DNA of 64,000 bases from Paracyclopina nana. Taxonomy: Eukaryota; Arthropoda; Copepoda; Cyclopoida; Cyclopettidae. Location: the NCBI GenBank assembly GCA_019096065.1, contig JAGUCH010000003.1, positions 7,316,001 through 7,380,000 of the forward strand. Reading direction: 5' to 3'. Below, piece by piece: positions 12,304 to 25,100 of the stretch (the first letter of the stretch is position 1; every line of letters starts with the position of its first letter). A program made the translations under genes and the position numbers. A model generated the notes under the pieces. The model searched no databases, was not told where the DNA came from, and was given only the letters and a program-made list of their open reading frames with translations.

Positions 12304-15300
12304 AGTCGAACAACAGACTACTACAGCTTTTGCATAAGCACACATAAGTACGTGTAGTGCTGGAATTAGCAGCATCTACTCCGGCGGCAAGGAGTGTAGC
12401 AAGAAAACGAAGAAGTGTCCATTTTCTCAAAAGTCCTCCTTCAACCCCCAACATAGAAGTCTTTTAGTTTTTTACTTACTTCCAAATACAATTAAGACTA
12501 CATTTCGTGCATTTGAAAAGCTACAACAACAAACGACCACCAACCCACAGTTTTTGTTTAGTTGCTGCCCAGAAGAGAAACTTTAGTTCAGTACTGCTGT
12601 GTTAATTATGTAGAAGCTAGGAAGTCAACATTGCCAAAGTCCATATTCTCTCAGAAATAATCAGTTATTTTGCGTGCTGGTTGTAGTCCAAAGATTCTCT
12701 TTTCAATCCTCCCCCACTTTTTCAACAACGTAACCTATTATGCTACGTTTTCAGACAGGAAAAAATTAATTAACCATAAACGTTGATGTGATACAAATTT
12801 GCTTTAAAAATACTGTCGTAAAATCGTGTGTGACTCACGCAAGCTCGAAAAAATCTCTCATCACTATGTTATCTTCTAAAAAACCTTCATGTATTGTACA
12901 TATTCTACTGAAGCTGAATAGTTAAAAAACTTCGTCAAAAATACAGCAACCACAGAATCTTTCACTGAGGGGCCCGTTTATCACCAAACCCCTCAACAAT
13001 ATCTTGTAAACTACTACTAAAACTCCCTCCCTATCCATCACACTATTTTTCTATAAACCCTTTAGTTTTCACCTGCTCTACATATTCTCTCTCACTCCTC
13101 TCAACTATGTACAACCTTTCCAAAAAAATTGGTTATGGCAAATTGACAACAAAATGTAGCACAATACCAAAGGAGACTAGAAGAAAACCTAGGTAATTTT
13201 TTACAAAACAAATTACAAACACACTCTAGATTTACCCACCTTGTAAAGTCCGAAAGCCTGTCTGTAGTCATCTGTTACATATATAACAACAACTATACTA
13301 CTATGCTGAGATCAACCTTGGCTTTTTCCCTTAAGTCCCTTAAAGGCACTGCGTGGTAAACCAAGCTTTAACACCCCTTTGATCAGGTGTGATGACTTTG
13401 CTATAAGGCTCTCACCTTCATGATCCCTTCTTATCTTTTCTTAAAAAACTTGTATTTGACGTTGACCTTTAATGCGCAAAAGGCCAATCGAACCTATGAA
13501 TAGCAGCAAAAGCATCCTGGCCCACCCAAAAAAGTAAAAATGCTATTCCCATTCTATGAGAAATTCCCCATTAATTGTTAATTGTTGTTACGACGCGAGG
13601 TATCATCGTATGCTAGATCAGAACTCTTTTTTATAATTTCATTTTTTCTCTCAAATTGTACGTAGAACTCTACTACTACAAGCTACTTTCATGCAGCAGT
13701 CAAAGACAGTTATATTATAAATTAATTAATTATTAGTGATGATGAGTTTTTGAAATTGCTACCACTGCAACAACTCTTTGATGTACTATGATCCTTTTAT
13801 GTATTTGAACTGATGAAACAAAACAGAAAAATAAGATGTGTAAATATACAACAAAAATTATGATGTACGAAGACTTGGTCTCCTCATTTCACTTTGCTTC
13901 AGTGATCTTTGAGCGCGTCTCTCTTCTAGCGGCAGTTCGAGGAACTCCTCGCTCAAATGTCTGTTGCGCCCTCTATAATATGAGCACTGGCGGGAAGAAA
14001 TTAATAGCTACAATGCTCAGACGCGATCTCTCATCCAGCTGCTCAAACTCTAAAGGAATCTAGGGATAATGAGCTTGCAGCATATTAAAGCGAGCTAGTA
14101 ACATCAGAATTCAGGACGCTTACTCAATGTTATGCGTTAATATCAATACCAAGAGTAATAGGATCATTAAGATGTAAAATATTGTTATCGGATCGACCGA
14201 TGACGGACGTAATTACAATCGTTCACTAAGACATAAAAGAGTTAAAGAGATTTGGACACCTTAAGACGTCCTACTAGAGACAATGTAAAGAGATTTTGTT
14301 TTAATGCTACCGAAAAAGGCTTTTACAATATTAATTTAGGTAGGAGTAAGGGTAAGCATTCATTGAGTTTTTGTTCGCTAAGTATGGTTTCACCCCAGTT
14401 TTTCATCAATTAGCTTTTGCAAGCTGGATGTACAGCATTTTTTTTAAAGTTCCTTGTTAGCAATCTACGTAAAGCTCTGAGATACCACCTTTATTAGAGC
14501 CATTTTGTTCATCGAAAGCAGTACAGCTTCTACACAGCGCCACCTATAAACAGTTTCGAACACTACTTGTCAGGTGAAGTTACTCTAGCTATTCTGTAAA
14601 GTTTTGTATCTTCTCTTACGCCAGCACGCCCACTAGAACAAAATTAAAACATCAAAATTTCATAAAGCTTGAAGGTAATTTCTGCGATAAGTCCATGGCG
14701 TACGTATTCCTTCTATTACTCCATCTTCGTCTAAATCGTTTCAAATCACAATGCATTCACATGCTATTACATTCGCATTGGTATTCGAATTATGTCCATA
14801 CTACCTTAAGTTAATCAAAACATTTTCATATGTGAGGTTTCAATGAAGCACGGTTTCCGTTTATATTGAAAACAAACGCCTAAAAGTTTGTCCAAATAGG
14901 CTTGGAAATTATCCAAGCAAAGAGATCCCCCAGCAGCTTATAAGCTTATGATTTAGCCTAGATATTGCAGACCCATTTGTTTAAACGCAATTTAAATTTT
15001 AGTACGCTTAAAACTTATTTGCGAACGACATTGCTAGAAAGAAATGGACAAATTATTATGGCTTTTTGCTAGCACCAATATTCTGCATGAAATGGTCTAT
15101 TTCAGCTGAGCACATTTTTTTCGCTTTCCGTACATTCAAAATTGGACAAGTGAACGCTGTAGTTTGTGATCGCGTGGACATTTTTTATGCTACTACTTTG
15201 AATAGCACATGTGGGGAACGGGGTCCTTTGAATTGGTGCTCATTTTTTCGTCTCGGTTGATCATACTACGACCGACTGGCCATGATGGTGATCAAATCCA

Positions 15301-15610
15301 TCTGCTTTCACATTTGCATAACATACGGCCCGAGCAAGTTCAAAGGCTATTTGCAGCTATTGATTGGACCCTGGAAAAAAATTTTAAACTTGATACTGTT
15401 TTTTATAAACTTGTTCTTGAAAATGATTGCAACTTTTAAAAGCGTCATAGTTCTAATATTCAGTCTTACTTTTTTATGTTGCGCAATTTGCCAGCGCAAC
15501 ATATAAGAATACAGAATGCCATAGTGAACATTAGCTTGTTGACTTATCTACTTGTGGGCATTTTTACTGTTGCTCGGTGAACGTACGACAGTGAAGCAAC
15601 TGCAATCGAC
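12304..15610. other. 3' flank/UTR of BCL11-type gene and intergenic DNA before the P450
   Basis: AT-rich DNA without recognisable coding exons. The first one to two kilobases, with T-rich and CTCTC-rich patches, are probably 3' UTR of the BCL11-type gene. An ATTAAA is present at 14643-14648. A CTCF-core-like word AGCGCCACCTA lies at 14536-14546. Short open frames at 15066-15506 show no family resemblance and are not credited as genes. Confidence 0.45.
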
Positions 15611-17252
15611 ATGATTGGAACTTTAGTGATTGCAACCGTTGTGCTCCTTTATATTTTCGTTCAGAGGAGGTTCAGATTCTTCGAGAAAAATGGAATTCCT
15701 TTCGAGCCTGGATACTTCCCTTTTGGCAGCCTCATTTATTGGAAAATGATAACCGGACAAGTGGCCTTATTTTCAATCACCAAGTCCATTTACGAAAAGC
15801 ATCCAAATGCGAAAGCTGTTGGCTACTATGGGATTCTTGGAAAGCCCCATCTCGTCATTTGTGACCTGGATTTGGCCAAAAAAGTCATGGTCAGGGATTT
15901 TGACCACTTTGTTGACAGGCCGTTCGCCGATGGAATCCATCCTGATGCAAACAAGTACTTTTGTAAGATGTTGACTGTCTTAAAAGGAGACGAGTGGAAG
16001 GCAATCCGAAACTTGGTCTCACCCATCTTTACCTCCGGGAAAATCAAAGCTACTGTCCCTGTGATCAATCAAGTAGCATCTGAGCTTGCTGACTACATTG
16101 ATCAAAGGGTAATTGGAGAAACGAGCACTGACAACAAGGACATTTTCCAGAAATACTCCATTGAAGTACTGGGAAGGCTAGGCTGTGGAGTTGAGCCCAA
16201 GATTCTGACTGACAACAACCCCGACAAAAATGTTTTCTACCAAAAAGTAACATATTCCTCTACTTAAATGCGCTAATTATTATGGCTTTCTATTCGCGTA
16301 GGCGCTTGAATTATCTGGAGGAGGAAAGCCCAATTTGGTGACAGTGTTCAAATTCATTGTGACTTTGATCTTTCCAACCATTGCCTACTACTCAAAAATG
16401 TCAGCATTTGAGCCTGAGCCCATCAATTTCATGGGAGCTCTCATCAGCAACGCAATCAAAGATAGGCAAGCTACAAAGGTGAAGAAGAGCGACTTAATTG
16501 ACTTCCTGAAAGATGCCATTAAAGAGTTTGAGCAAAGTAACCCCAATGGGATGTCAGAAGGTGAAATTACTGAGCTGATAATTGCCAATGGACTTTTGCT
16601 GTTTTTTGCTGGCACGGATACGTCTTCATCAGCGCTGTCAATCGTTATGCATTTCATGGCCAAAAATCCTGACTTACAAGAAAAGCTCTACCGAGAAATT
16701 AAGGTATGCTTTCGGCCGCATGAAAATCTAACTTCTGAATTACAAATCACGGTATAGGATGCTATTGAAGAAAACAACGGTAATGCCAATTTGGACTACA
16801 CCACTCTGAATGGGCTCAAGTTCATGGGTAGCGTCATCAAGGAGTCTCTCAGGTTTTGGGGCTTCAATTTCTTGGACAGGACTTGCACCAAGGATTATCA
16901 TATGCCTGAGCTCAATGCGACTATTCCCAAAGGCATGCAAGTCACTGTTGCTGGGGCATCAATTATGCAGGATGAAAAGTTTTTCCCAGACACGCAAACA
17001 TTTGACCCTGAGGCTCACTTTGAGGATGAAAGCCTCTACCCTGCATCCTTCATGGCTTTTGGCCAGGGCCCGAGAAACTGCATTGGAATGAGATTCGCCT
17101 ACATGGTGGTGAGAGCATGCCTCGTCCATACCTTGGCCAATTACAAAGTGGAGCCTTGTCCCAAAACGATCACTGATTGGGAAATTGACCCTCTGCATCC
17201 TTCAGCTCTGCCCAAGGGAGGCTTGTATGTCAAGTACACCAGACGAGAGTAA
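15611..17252 (+). CDS. Cytochrome P450, clan 3 (CYP3/CYP6/CYP9-like)
   Basis: This is a heme-thiolate monooxygenase, expected to be anchored in the endoplasmic reticulum and to oxidise lipophilic endogenous compounds or xenobiotics. Three exons, 15611-16246, 16302-16703 and 16758-17252, are joined in phase 0 through introns of 55 and 54 bp, giving 510 residues, the usual P450 length. It has an N-terminal hydrophobic anchor (residues 2-18), helix C WKAIR (129-133), helix I AGTDTS (315-320), helix K ESLR (375-378) and the heme loop FGQGPRNCIG with Cys454. The sequence LGKPHLVICDLDL and the DFDHFVDR block favour clan 3. The meander motif normally written PERF reads PEAHF here (430-434). No other P450 is seen nearby, so it is a singleton. 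The downstream neighbour, if real, is convergent. Confidence 0.95.
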
Positions 17253-17368
17253 AGCTTTTTCCGAGTCCAATCTTATCTTAGAAATCGAGTCTGCGAAAAA
17301 TATCCGATTCCTATGCATGACATAGCACGCAAGGAAGGATGTGTGTATCCCCATCCCTTAGTTTTCAC

Positions 17369-17374
17369 TTTATT
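17369..17374 (-). terminator. AATAAA polyadenylation signal, minus strand
   Basis: TTTATT on the plus strand reads AATAAA on the minus strand. It lies about 29 bp past the stop of the candidate minus-strand exon at 17403-17633, which supports that exon being the last one of a transcript. The position between two convergent coding regions means it could also be chance. Confidence 0.35.
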
Positions 17375-17402
17375 GGGACACAAGAGAGACTTTCCTCTTC
17401 AT

Positions 17403-17633
17403 CTAGTGCCTGATCGTAGCAGGAGAAAAAGAGGCAGACCTCTGTCTGAGCGGGCAACAAAACTTTATGAGTCGTAAAATCTCTGAGATACCAGTGGCCT
17501 CAGCGTGCATCTCCTCCTCGTTGTTGGACATAGTTGAGAATTTTATCCTCTCCTCCATCTCTTGGCCTTTAGGGATCGTCTTCTGCTGCTCATTGCACTC
17601 AGGAGCCAACCATTTGAATGGAAGAGCCGTCAT
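17403..17633 (-). CDS. Candidate small minus-strand coding exon (76 residues), function unknown
   Basis: An ATG at 17633 opens a 76-residue frame ending at 17403. It is preceded by a good splice acceptor (GTATTGCAG, exon starting at 17640). It is followed by AATAAA about 29 bp past the stop. The product is hydrophilic and charged, with EMEERIKFSTMSNNEEEMHAE in the middle and a basic, cysteine-containing end (KFCCPLRQR). I do not recognise the family. The arrangement would be a 3' coding exon whose 5' exon lies further right and whose 3' end converges on the P450, with 150 bp between stop codons. It could still be a chance open frame. Confidence 0.35.
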   Translation of the reverse strand: MTALPFKWLAPECNEQQKTIPKGQEMEERIKFSTMSNNEEEMHAEATGISEILRLIKFCCPLRQRSASFSPATIRH

Positions 17634-17679
17634 TTTCCTCCTGCAATACTGGTGAAACTGGCAGGGAGAGCCTTGCATT

Positions 17680-20600
17680 CATTTACTGAATTTAGCTGGA
17701 AAAAGCTGTAGTAGTTTTCCTCCCAAATGGGATGAGTCCACATATTGAAGCAGTATATATACAGTGCTGCAGTCTTCTCATCAAAGTCAAATTGTCCCTT
17801 GCCCCCTACTTCTTCTTTGGGCTTTGCTGCTAGCTACTGCTGCTGCAGAGGCTCTGGAGATAATTGTCACTGCATTTTGCATACGGAGAACGACAAGGCT
17901 CAAAGAGGAGCGAGAAAATAAAACTCAATGGTCCGAAAGAGCAGAAGCAGAAGATGTAGTAGTATTACGAACCATCTGGAGAAGGAGAAGGCATCATCAG
18001 TTTTGGTAATAAACTTAAAGCCCCTGCTCTATTCTCCAAGAGGATTTTTCTTGATGACGGTTGAGCTTGCAATCTACTTTTCCTCTCCATAAACACAAAG
18101 GTAAGAAGGAGGGCATCCTTTGTATTTTATGGATCCTTGGAGAATTTTGCACGTCCTCACGAGAAACTGAGTCAAATGCTGCTGAATAGTAATTATGATG
18201 ATATGCTCTAAGCACATAAAACTATTAAGTAGAGCAGCTAGCTGGTTGCTCTCAGCGCAGCTCAGGGAGAAAAGAGCGTAAAATAGTGGGTAAAAAGGTA
18301 CGCGCGGCGAGACTCTCGTTATTCATGTCGTTACTTCTGCTTTGCGTTGAATTAAATCTATTCTCTTTTTGCCATCTGACACATCCATTTGGCTTACTTC
18401 TATTCCCTTGGTGGCACATCAGATGCGGACACTAGATTAATATATGCAGCCCTTGCCATCTGATGAGCCGCTGTCCTCAGGATAAAGGGAAAAATGCGCA
18501 TTGCCAACAAGGTGTGCGAAATTAAGATCTACTGCCAGCTTACCTCCACAGTTCATTCCTTGCAGAAATAAAGGCTACAAGCGCTCGCAGTTATTGGAGA
18601 GCAAAAGAAAACCATCATTAGTTACGCCATTGTTTTATCAATGCTCAAATTGATTTTATTATTGCGTCCCGTTTTTGCCGCGGCCTCCCAAGGGACAAGG
18701 CACTCTCCAGGAGGACACCAGGCACAAAATGGCCTCCGCATGTAATACATTGGAATAAGTTGAGTCCCTGAGCCACTAAGGTTTGCCGCAGCGCGACAAT
18801 AAAACCGGTCATGTTGTAATCCAACCAGGGGTTTGTCTTAGCGGCCACCATCTTGGTCTCCGGGGATAAGCAGAATATGAAAATGGGTGTCAGGTCCAAT
18901 TTAGAGAAAAAGAAAGCCCCCAGCTCTACTTCACCTTCTACTCCTGATGGCTTTCTCTTTTTTTCGGCTGGACTAAATGGCGGCGAGTAGACCAATAAGG
19001 AAAGAAAGCTGACCATACCACTGACCAACACACACTTACTTGACCAGTGAGCTTTCTCCATTTCGCCCAAAAGCCTCCGCCTACCAACAGCAATGGTAGC
19101 TAGGATATCCTGTGACCCTAATAATAATTGGACTCAAATCAAGATGGCGGTTAGTGAAATGTACAACACATTCTTTGGAAATCTCAGCTGATCTATATGG
19201 CACATATAGGTTTAACTTGCATTAGATTGTGTGTAGGGTGGTGAGTTATTTGAGATCTTTTCTTTATGCTTTTTCTTGGTGGAAAAACGAGATCTGTCCA
19301 GCAGATAAACGACCTCTCAGTGTGAACTGGCATCTAGAAAATAGTATTGGGAGAGAAAGGAAGGTCTAGGTACTACTATTCTGCTTTCTTCTGCACTTCG
19401 TTGTGAAAATGGGTTTCTCTCACTCCAATATGCAGAGCAAGAAAGTAAATCTTCACGGGGGGTGGACACAACAACATTATCCTTCTGGTGTACAAAATGT
19501 AAAGTCCTCCTTCCTGGCTCATGCTTCTACTGTCGCATATAAATAAAACAGCAATTCTACCATATGATTTATGCGCCCGATTTATTTACAACACTCAAAA
19601 GAGTAAGACTCCTTCTGTTTGTTGTAAAAAATACACAGGCTCATGCACATGTGGAAGCTTCCTCAAATGGCCGCAAGGGGCGCTACTGTCGTGCTAGCTT
19701 CCACAGGTGGCCTCGCAGAGTAGCGCCACCTAACGGCTGAAAATCGAAACTGCTTGAGTGATGGGTGTTTTCATGCCTGCCATTGCATTGTAGGCTTTAT
19801 GAGTTGGATACCGGAATAATTTTGCAAGGTGATCGATCGTTGCTACAAAAGTTTGTGAAAGTTTCGGTGGAGAAGTGAAAGGGGTCCCTTCAGCAGCTTT
19901 TTGTGGGCGGAGACTTTGCACAAGTTTCCATTAGGCGACTTTTGGGGCTGTCCATCATTTATCACGGGGCATTTGCATGCTTCGATGCCACAACCATTTG
20001 CAGACGACTCCAACCACTTCTCATGGATGATGATGATGATCGCGTGCTAACAGCAAAGCCTTTCGAGCAGAGATATATGACTTGAAGAAAACTACCCGAA
20101 ACCTTGCCACAACCTTCAACAGTATAAGAAGTATCATGCAAAATGAATGATGAAAGCACCTTGGTGGACTGGATCAGCCTTGATCCATTAAGGCAACAGC
20201 CATAGCCAGAAGATCTCCGATGAAATATGGCCTTTTATAGGCGTAGCTTGCGTGGAAGAGGACGATCAATTAACTTCTCTCTAAAATTGGCAACACATTG
20301 GAAAGTCCTGCGAGCCAGGAAAAGGCCATTTAGGGGATCCTGACTTCCACATTAGAATAGAGCAAACGTAAAGGGGGCCAGTGGCAGAATGTGGTGCCAC
20401 CTCATAACTTTTGACAAATTGCAAGTGCCGGCCAATCCAATTTTCCATTCCATGGCAGTAAAGAGTCTTTTTTACGCGCCCAAAGCCCCATTCTTGGGGC
20501 TCAATTGCACTCTAGCTTATTACCACCACCAGGGCTTTTGGGTGTTCATATCCGTTTGAATTTCTAATGGACACTGGGACAATAATGCAAAACTGTCTTT

Positions 20601-22042
20601 TTACAAATAAGTGGCTTTCCTTTTATTGCAGCACACATTAGACACAATTCCCAGTTTGAAGTTGCAGCAGTTTTTAAAGGAGTATTTAGCATGTACAACT
20701 GCTTGGCTGGCTGTAAACGGGCGGTGGTAATGGTCATAATTCTGAAAATGGTCCCATACGCTCGCTTCAAGGATTTTCTTCGCCGAAATGTGTCTGCGCT
20801 GGTCTGGACGCCCCTTTCTAATGTCCCTCATCAATTCTTGTTTGCATATATGCGAAGCCATCCCCATATGGCCTTTTGGAAAATTGGTCGTGAAAATGGC
20901 TCAAGTGAAAATTGATGAAAAATGGACGACGAGTTCTCTGCGGAAGTTGGGCGGCGGTCTCCCCTTTTTTGGCTTGCAGAGGCAAAATAAAATTTTGTGC
21001 GTATTGTGTTCATGCGTGGCCAAGATTCTGCCAAAACGTGGGTGATGGATGAAGATCGAAGCACTACCGCAGCAAAATGACTCCTGATTCAATTATGGGA
21101 TCTCTCCTCTCCTGTGTCCTCCATTTTCTGAAGGAAGGCAGGGTGTTTCAAAAGAAAAGCCATGCCATATGCAACTTACCCCGGATTAACCTAAATAAAC
21201 AGATGAGTTCTTGTAAATCAATGTTACCATGAATTCCATGTCTCTCTTATGCGTATATTTGATCTAGAGTACAGAAGAATATGACTATTTTAGGAGCCTG
21301 TTTTAGTAAACATATCAGAAAGTGTTTGCCTACGAATTTCATCCATCACATGCTCAACAAGCTCCTCCTTGATGATGAAAGCTGAATGTTTGGCGAAACC
21401 ATGGCAGCTCAGAAGAAGCATCATGAAATTCCTTCCACGCTTAGCTATGTACATGCTATATAAGGATCTATCCCTTACCAAAATATTGGTCTCCATGGAG
21501 TGCTGACTATTTTTTGTACGAGCTGCTGCTTCAGTTGATCATGCCTCGAGCTTGCTGCAAGAAAACTACTCCAGACAACCACCTTTGTTATGGAAGATCG
21601 TTTTTCCTTCCATATATTGCCACGACATTTTTTCCTCATATCCACTTTTTTGGCTACTGGTGGAAGCTGCTATACGCTGTTGTCTCCTCTTTTTCTCAGG
21701 ATCAGTTTTGTTTGACAAAAATTAATTCGCTCCCCTGGTGAATTTTGAGTTGAATTTCAGGCAACACACAAAGGGTTAAATGACTGGAATGGACCCTCAA
21801 ATGGTCGCTCAAAATATGATACACACAGCACAACGCGATGCACTTCTCTTGAGCAGAGGTGACATGGCAGCCAGGGAGAACAAAAGAAGGAATACAAAGC
21901 CACTATGCACTGTGGGCAAAACACTAACTTGGCCCCTACCTTTTTAAATTGGCGGAGACCCAGGTTTTTTCTCACAGCAATAAGGAAAAATTATGCTGCA
22001 AAATTGGACTTTAATAAAATACTACTACAAAACCAATACAAG
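17680..22042. other. Intergenic desert, left part
   Basis: No supported genes. The stretch contains three TGACCA words within 37 bp (19010-19046), a CTCF-core-like AGCGCCACCTA at 19722-19732 and a (GAT)n run near 20029-20041. A possible minus-strand exon near 19040-19061 (short ATG frame ending in a GTAAGT donor) could feed the small exon at 17640, but nothing else supports it. Confidence 0.4.
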
Positions 22043-22187
22043 GGCTCATTATCTTCCGCGTCTTTGATCGTAGCATGGTTGCGGTTGTTATCGGTTCTTA
22101 TTTACTGACGAGGTTGCGGTGTCAGTAAATAAGAAGCGATAACAACCGTAACCAAGCCACGATCAAAGACGCGGAAGATAATGAGCC
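22043..22187. mobile_element. Near-perfect hairpin, 67-bp arms and 11-bp loop (short MITE or structured RNA)
   Basis: The arms are 22043-22109 and 22121-22187, starting GGCTCATTATCTTCCGCG and ending in its complement. Only four mismatches are seen in 67 positions. The 11-bp loop is GAGGTTGCGGT. The trinucleotide AAG flanks both ends, a possible 3-bp target duplication. No protein is encoded. The small size and tight loop fit a miniature inverted-repeat element, or a transcript that would fold into a long dsRNA stem. Confidence 0.6.
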
Positions 22188-25100
22188 AAGATGACATTTT
22201 TATTAGGGCAAAACTCACTTAGAAACAGCAGATACCTTTAGAGTTGCGATAAAAAACTTATTTTTGTGATTCAGGAAGTTGGTGGCGTCTCTTTTTAGGT
22301 TTTGTTGAATTTCAATAAACATAGTATTTTACTAAAATGCGACGAAACTATCTTAAATAGCGTCTTTGCTTTACACCGATAAAGGAAAATCATGGTCAGA
22401 AGGTTTGGTATAGATCGAGGAGTAAACTGAGTACAAAAGGGTAACTCTTGAAGTTAGATGAGCAACCATCAGCTAGTTTAGCCATGAAAGTAAAGGGGAA
22501 TAGCAATGCGTTGTGGACCAACGGATGCATCAATGATGGTGGACATTCCACAAAATACAGTGGATAAAGAAGGGGTTATGATATCACATTAGAGGGGTCG
22601 ACATAAAACACGTCTCTTTTTTGTCCTTCTGCCCTTGGATTGGATATTTTATTGCAGTGCGAAGTGATCCGAAAAAATGGCACTCATTGCCGCATTGTTG
22701 AAAAGTTTCCATAATCAGGCGTTTTTTGCTGCCCACCCTTTTTTTCAATTCAGAGTTATCTAAGCGTGAATTTGGGACCGAAAAAAGTCAAATCGACCAC
22801 ATTTGATATCACTGTCTGAAAAGCTACAGCGAGAATGAAGGTGAAAATATTATAGCAAGCATAGTCATTATTATCAATTCACCCCTTGGGTATGGGGCTC
22901 ACCGTGGGAGCCAAGCTTTTTTATTGAATGGACTTGAATTTTAAACAGCAGATGCAAAGATGACAATGGGTCTCGAATGCTAAAAGGAAATTTGGAATTT
23001 TAATTTGGAAAACTTTGTGGGGGCCACCAACATTTGGTATTGTACTTATGTAGCACCTAAATATGTGAGAAAAGATGGCGCAGAAAATATTTTTGGGAAT
23101 TCGTGAGTATACTGGTGTAAGTTGAGATCAGGGACCATCATCCACTGACCACGTGTCTCGACTTTTGAACAGCTCTCTATCTAAGAAGGTGTAAACTTTA
23201 CACTCTCTTGCGTCTCAACTTTCGTCTTCTTGTTCAAAATGGAGTTTTCCTCGGGAGCTCGCCACCAGTACAAGTCCAGAACAAAGTTCGGGAGTGAAAT
23301 CTTGCTGTCGCTGCACTATCAGAATTGATGGCTTGGAATGGAACGGCATCAACTAACGGATTAGATTGTAAATCTCTAATTACGCGGCTGAAATAGCAAG
23401 TCTTAGGAGAATCCAAATAAAGAAATGTACCAAAGCAGAAATTTCTTTTCAAGAGGACAACCTTTATTCCTCTGTTGTTTGTTCCGGACATTGCATTTGG
23501 CTTTACAAACAGTAGATAGAGTTGAAAATGGGCTCTTGCGATCTGAAATGCCACCATTGGGACTTGTGATACATGACTAGAATTATTTGCCAGCCATCCG
23601 AGAAAAGGGGAATTCAAGAGGGATGGCTCCAGCTAAAAATCCTGTTTAGCTCCTCTGATGAAAAACCATTTACAGCACTTCATCCCCTGCACATAATGGT
23701 AAACAGATGTCCATCCACAGTTCATTTTGAGCTGGCTCTTTTGAATGAAAGCTGAACAATACGTGAGTGTGGGGGAGCTGACCAATCCCTGACCAGAAGC
23801 ACTGGTCGAGAGGAGGAGGAAACACGCAAGCTGCCAGCGAATAATAAGTTGGATTTTTTCCCAAAAAATCCGGGAATTTTCTACTCTTAGCCAACTAGCG
23901 TACTTGCATTAAGTATCTATCCTACGCTAGGATTGAAGGGGACACCTGTGCTAGTGCTTGGCTTCCATAATTATGGAATTAGTCCGCGTCGGCGTCCTTC
24001 AGTCGTCGGCTAGCTGAAATCTCAATTTCCATTACGGTTTTTTGGCTTCTTCAGATTGAACGTGGGGTGCGTTAAAAATATAAAACACAAACCGAGAATA
24101 TTTTTGGAATACACTCCTCACAAAGAAGAGAGCCTTTCAATATTTCAAATAGGCCTTTTGATAATTTTCTATTACCCAGTGTGCAATGGCTACTCTTGCC
24201 GCATGCTGGCAGCTTTGGCTAGATTATATGCAAAGCTATGGAAAATTTTGTCTTCATCATCATCATCATCGAGGTGAACCCTTTTGTAGCAGGATTGATG
24301 ACACAGCACTACTTCACACTTGCTTTTTCTATTATCTTCAGCCCGCCATTTTTCCACTACCTCCAGGAGACTACTCACAGCTGCTGCTGCTGCTCACAAC
24401 AGCGACAGCCTGAACAAATTAGTCCACTCATGCTTTCAGATCTCCACCAACAGCACTTCATCAACAAAAAAGAGGTCACTCCATCCAACACACAAATGAA
24501 GAAATGCTCTTGGAGGCGAAGAATAAGCAGGGCTTTCTTTTGCCATCATTTTGATTAGGTTTTATGGAGACTGCCAAATTAACCAGTGCACAGAGTCACA
24601 GAAGGATGCATAAAAAGTTTGGCCGGGCTGCTGATAAACTACATAGGAGTACGTAGTAGAACAGTCTGTCATGACGGAGCTCGAAGTGCACCACAGCACA
24701 CAGTTGTTAAAAAAGGGGTTCCAAAGTTGATGACTTGACAAAAGTTCAATTATCATTAACGAACTGCCCAGCAAGGGGTCCTGAAATTGAAGAAGAAAAA
24801 AGTTCCACATTAGAGCACTAGTCGTAGCGTAGTTGGCTTCTGCTGTCATGGTAATAATGAATAATTGGTGGTGCGCGTTGCAACCTTGACTCTGCTCAGA
24901 CAAACTTTTCATTTTGTCTGTGTGTGTGCGTGGACGCCAAAAAGTGGCTTTTTGGAACATTAGCTCGGGGAGAGGAGGCCGCAGTTGGTAGTTGTAAGAC
25001 TTTCAGTGTTCACGACATTTATCCCTTGGCTAGCTTTCCCAGAAAATCTCCTCCTATGGCCATTTGACAACGTCGAGTCGACGGACAAAAGCCCAGATAG

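Noticed and set aside
9928-12454. Long open frames antisense or out of frame to the BCL11-type exon
   Set aside because: By-products of the GC-rich, stop-poor real exon. The translations are Arg/Gly/Ala-rich nonsense.
15066-15506. Short frames just upstream of the P450
   Set aside because: No P450 similarity, overlapping frames, and not needed to complete the gene.
18645-19070. 141-codon minus-strand frame with an ATG and GTAAGT near its start
   Set aside because: Only the donor looks real. No acceptor partner or homology could be found.
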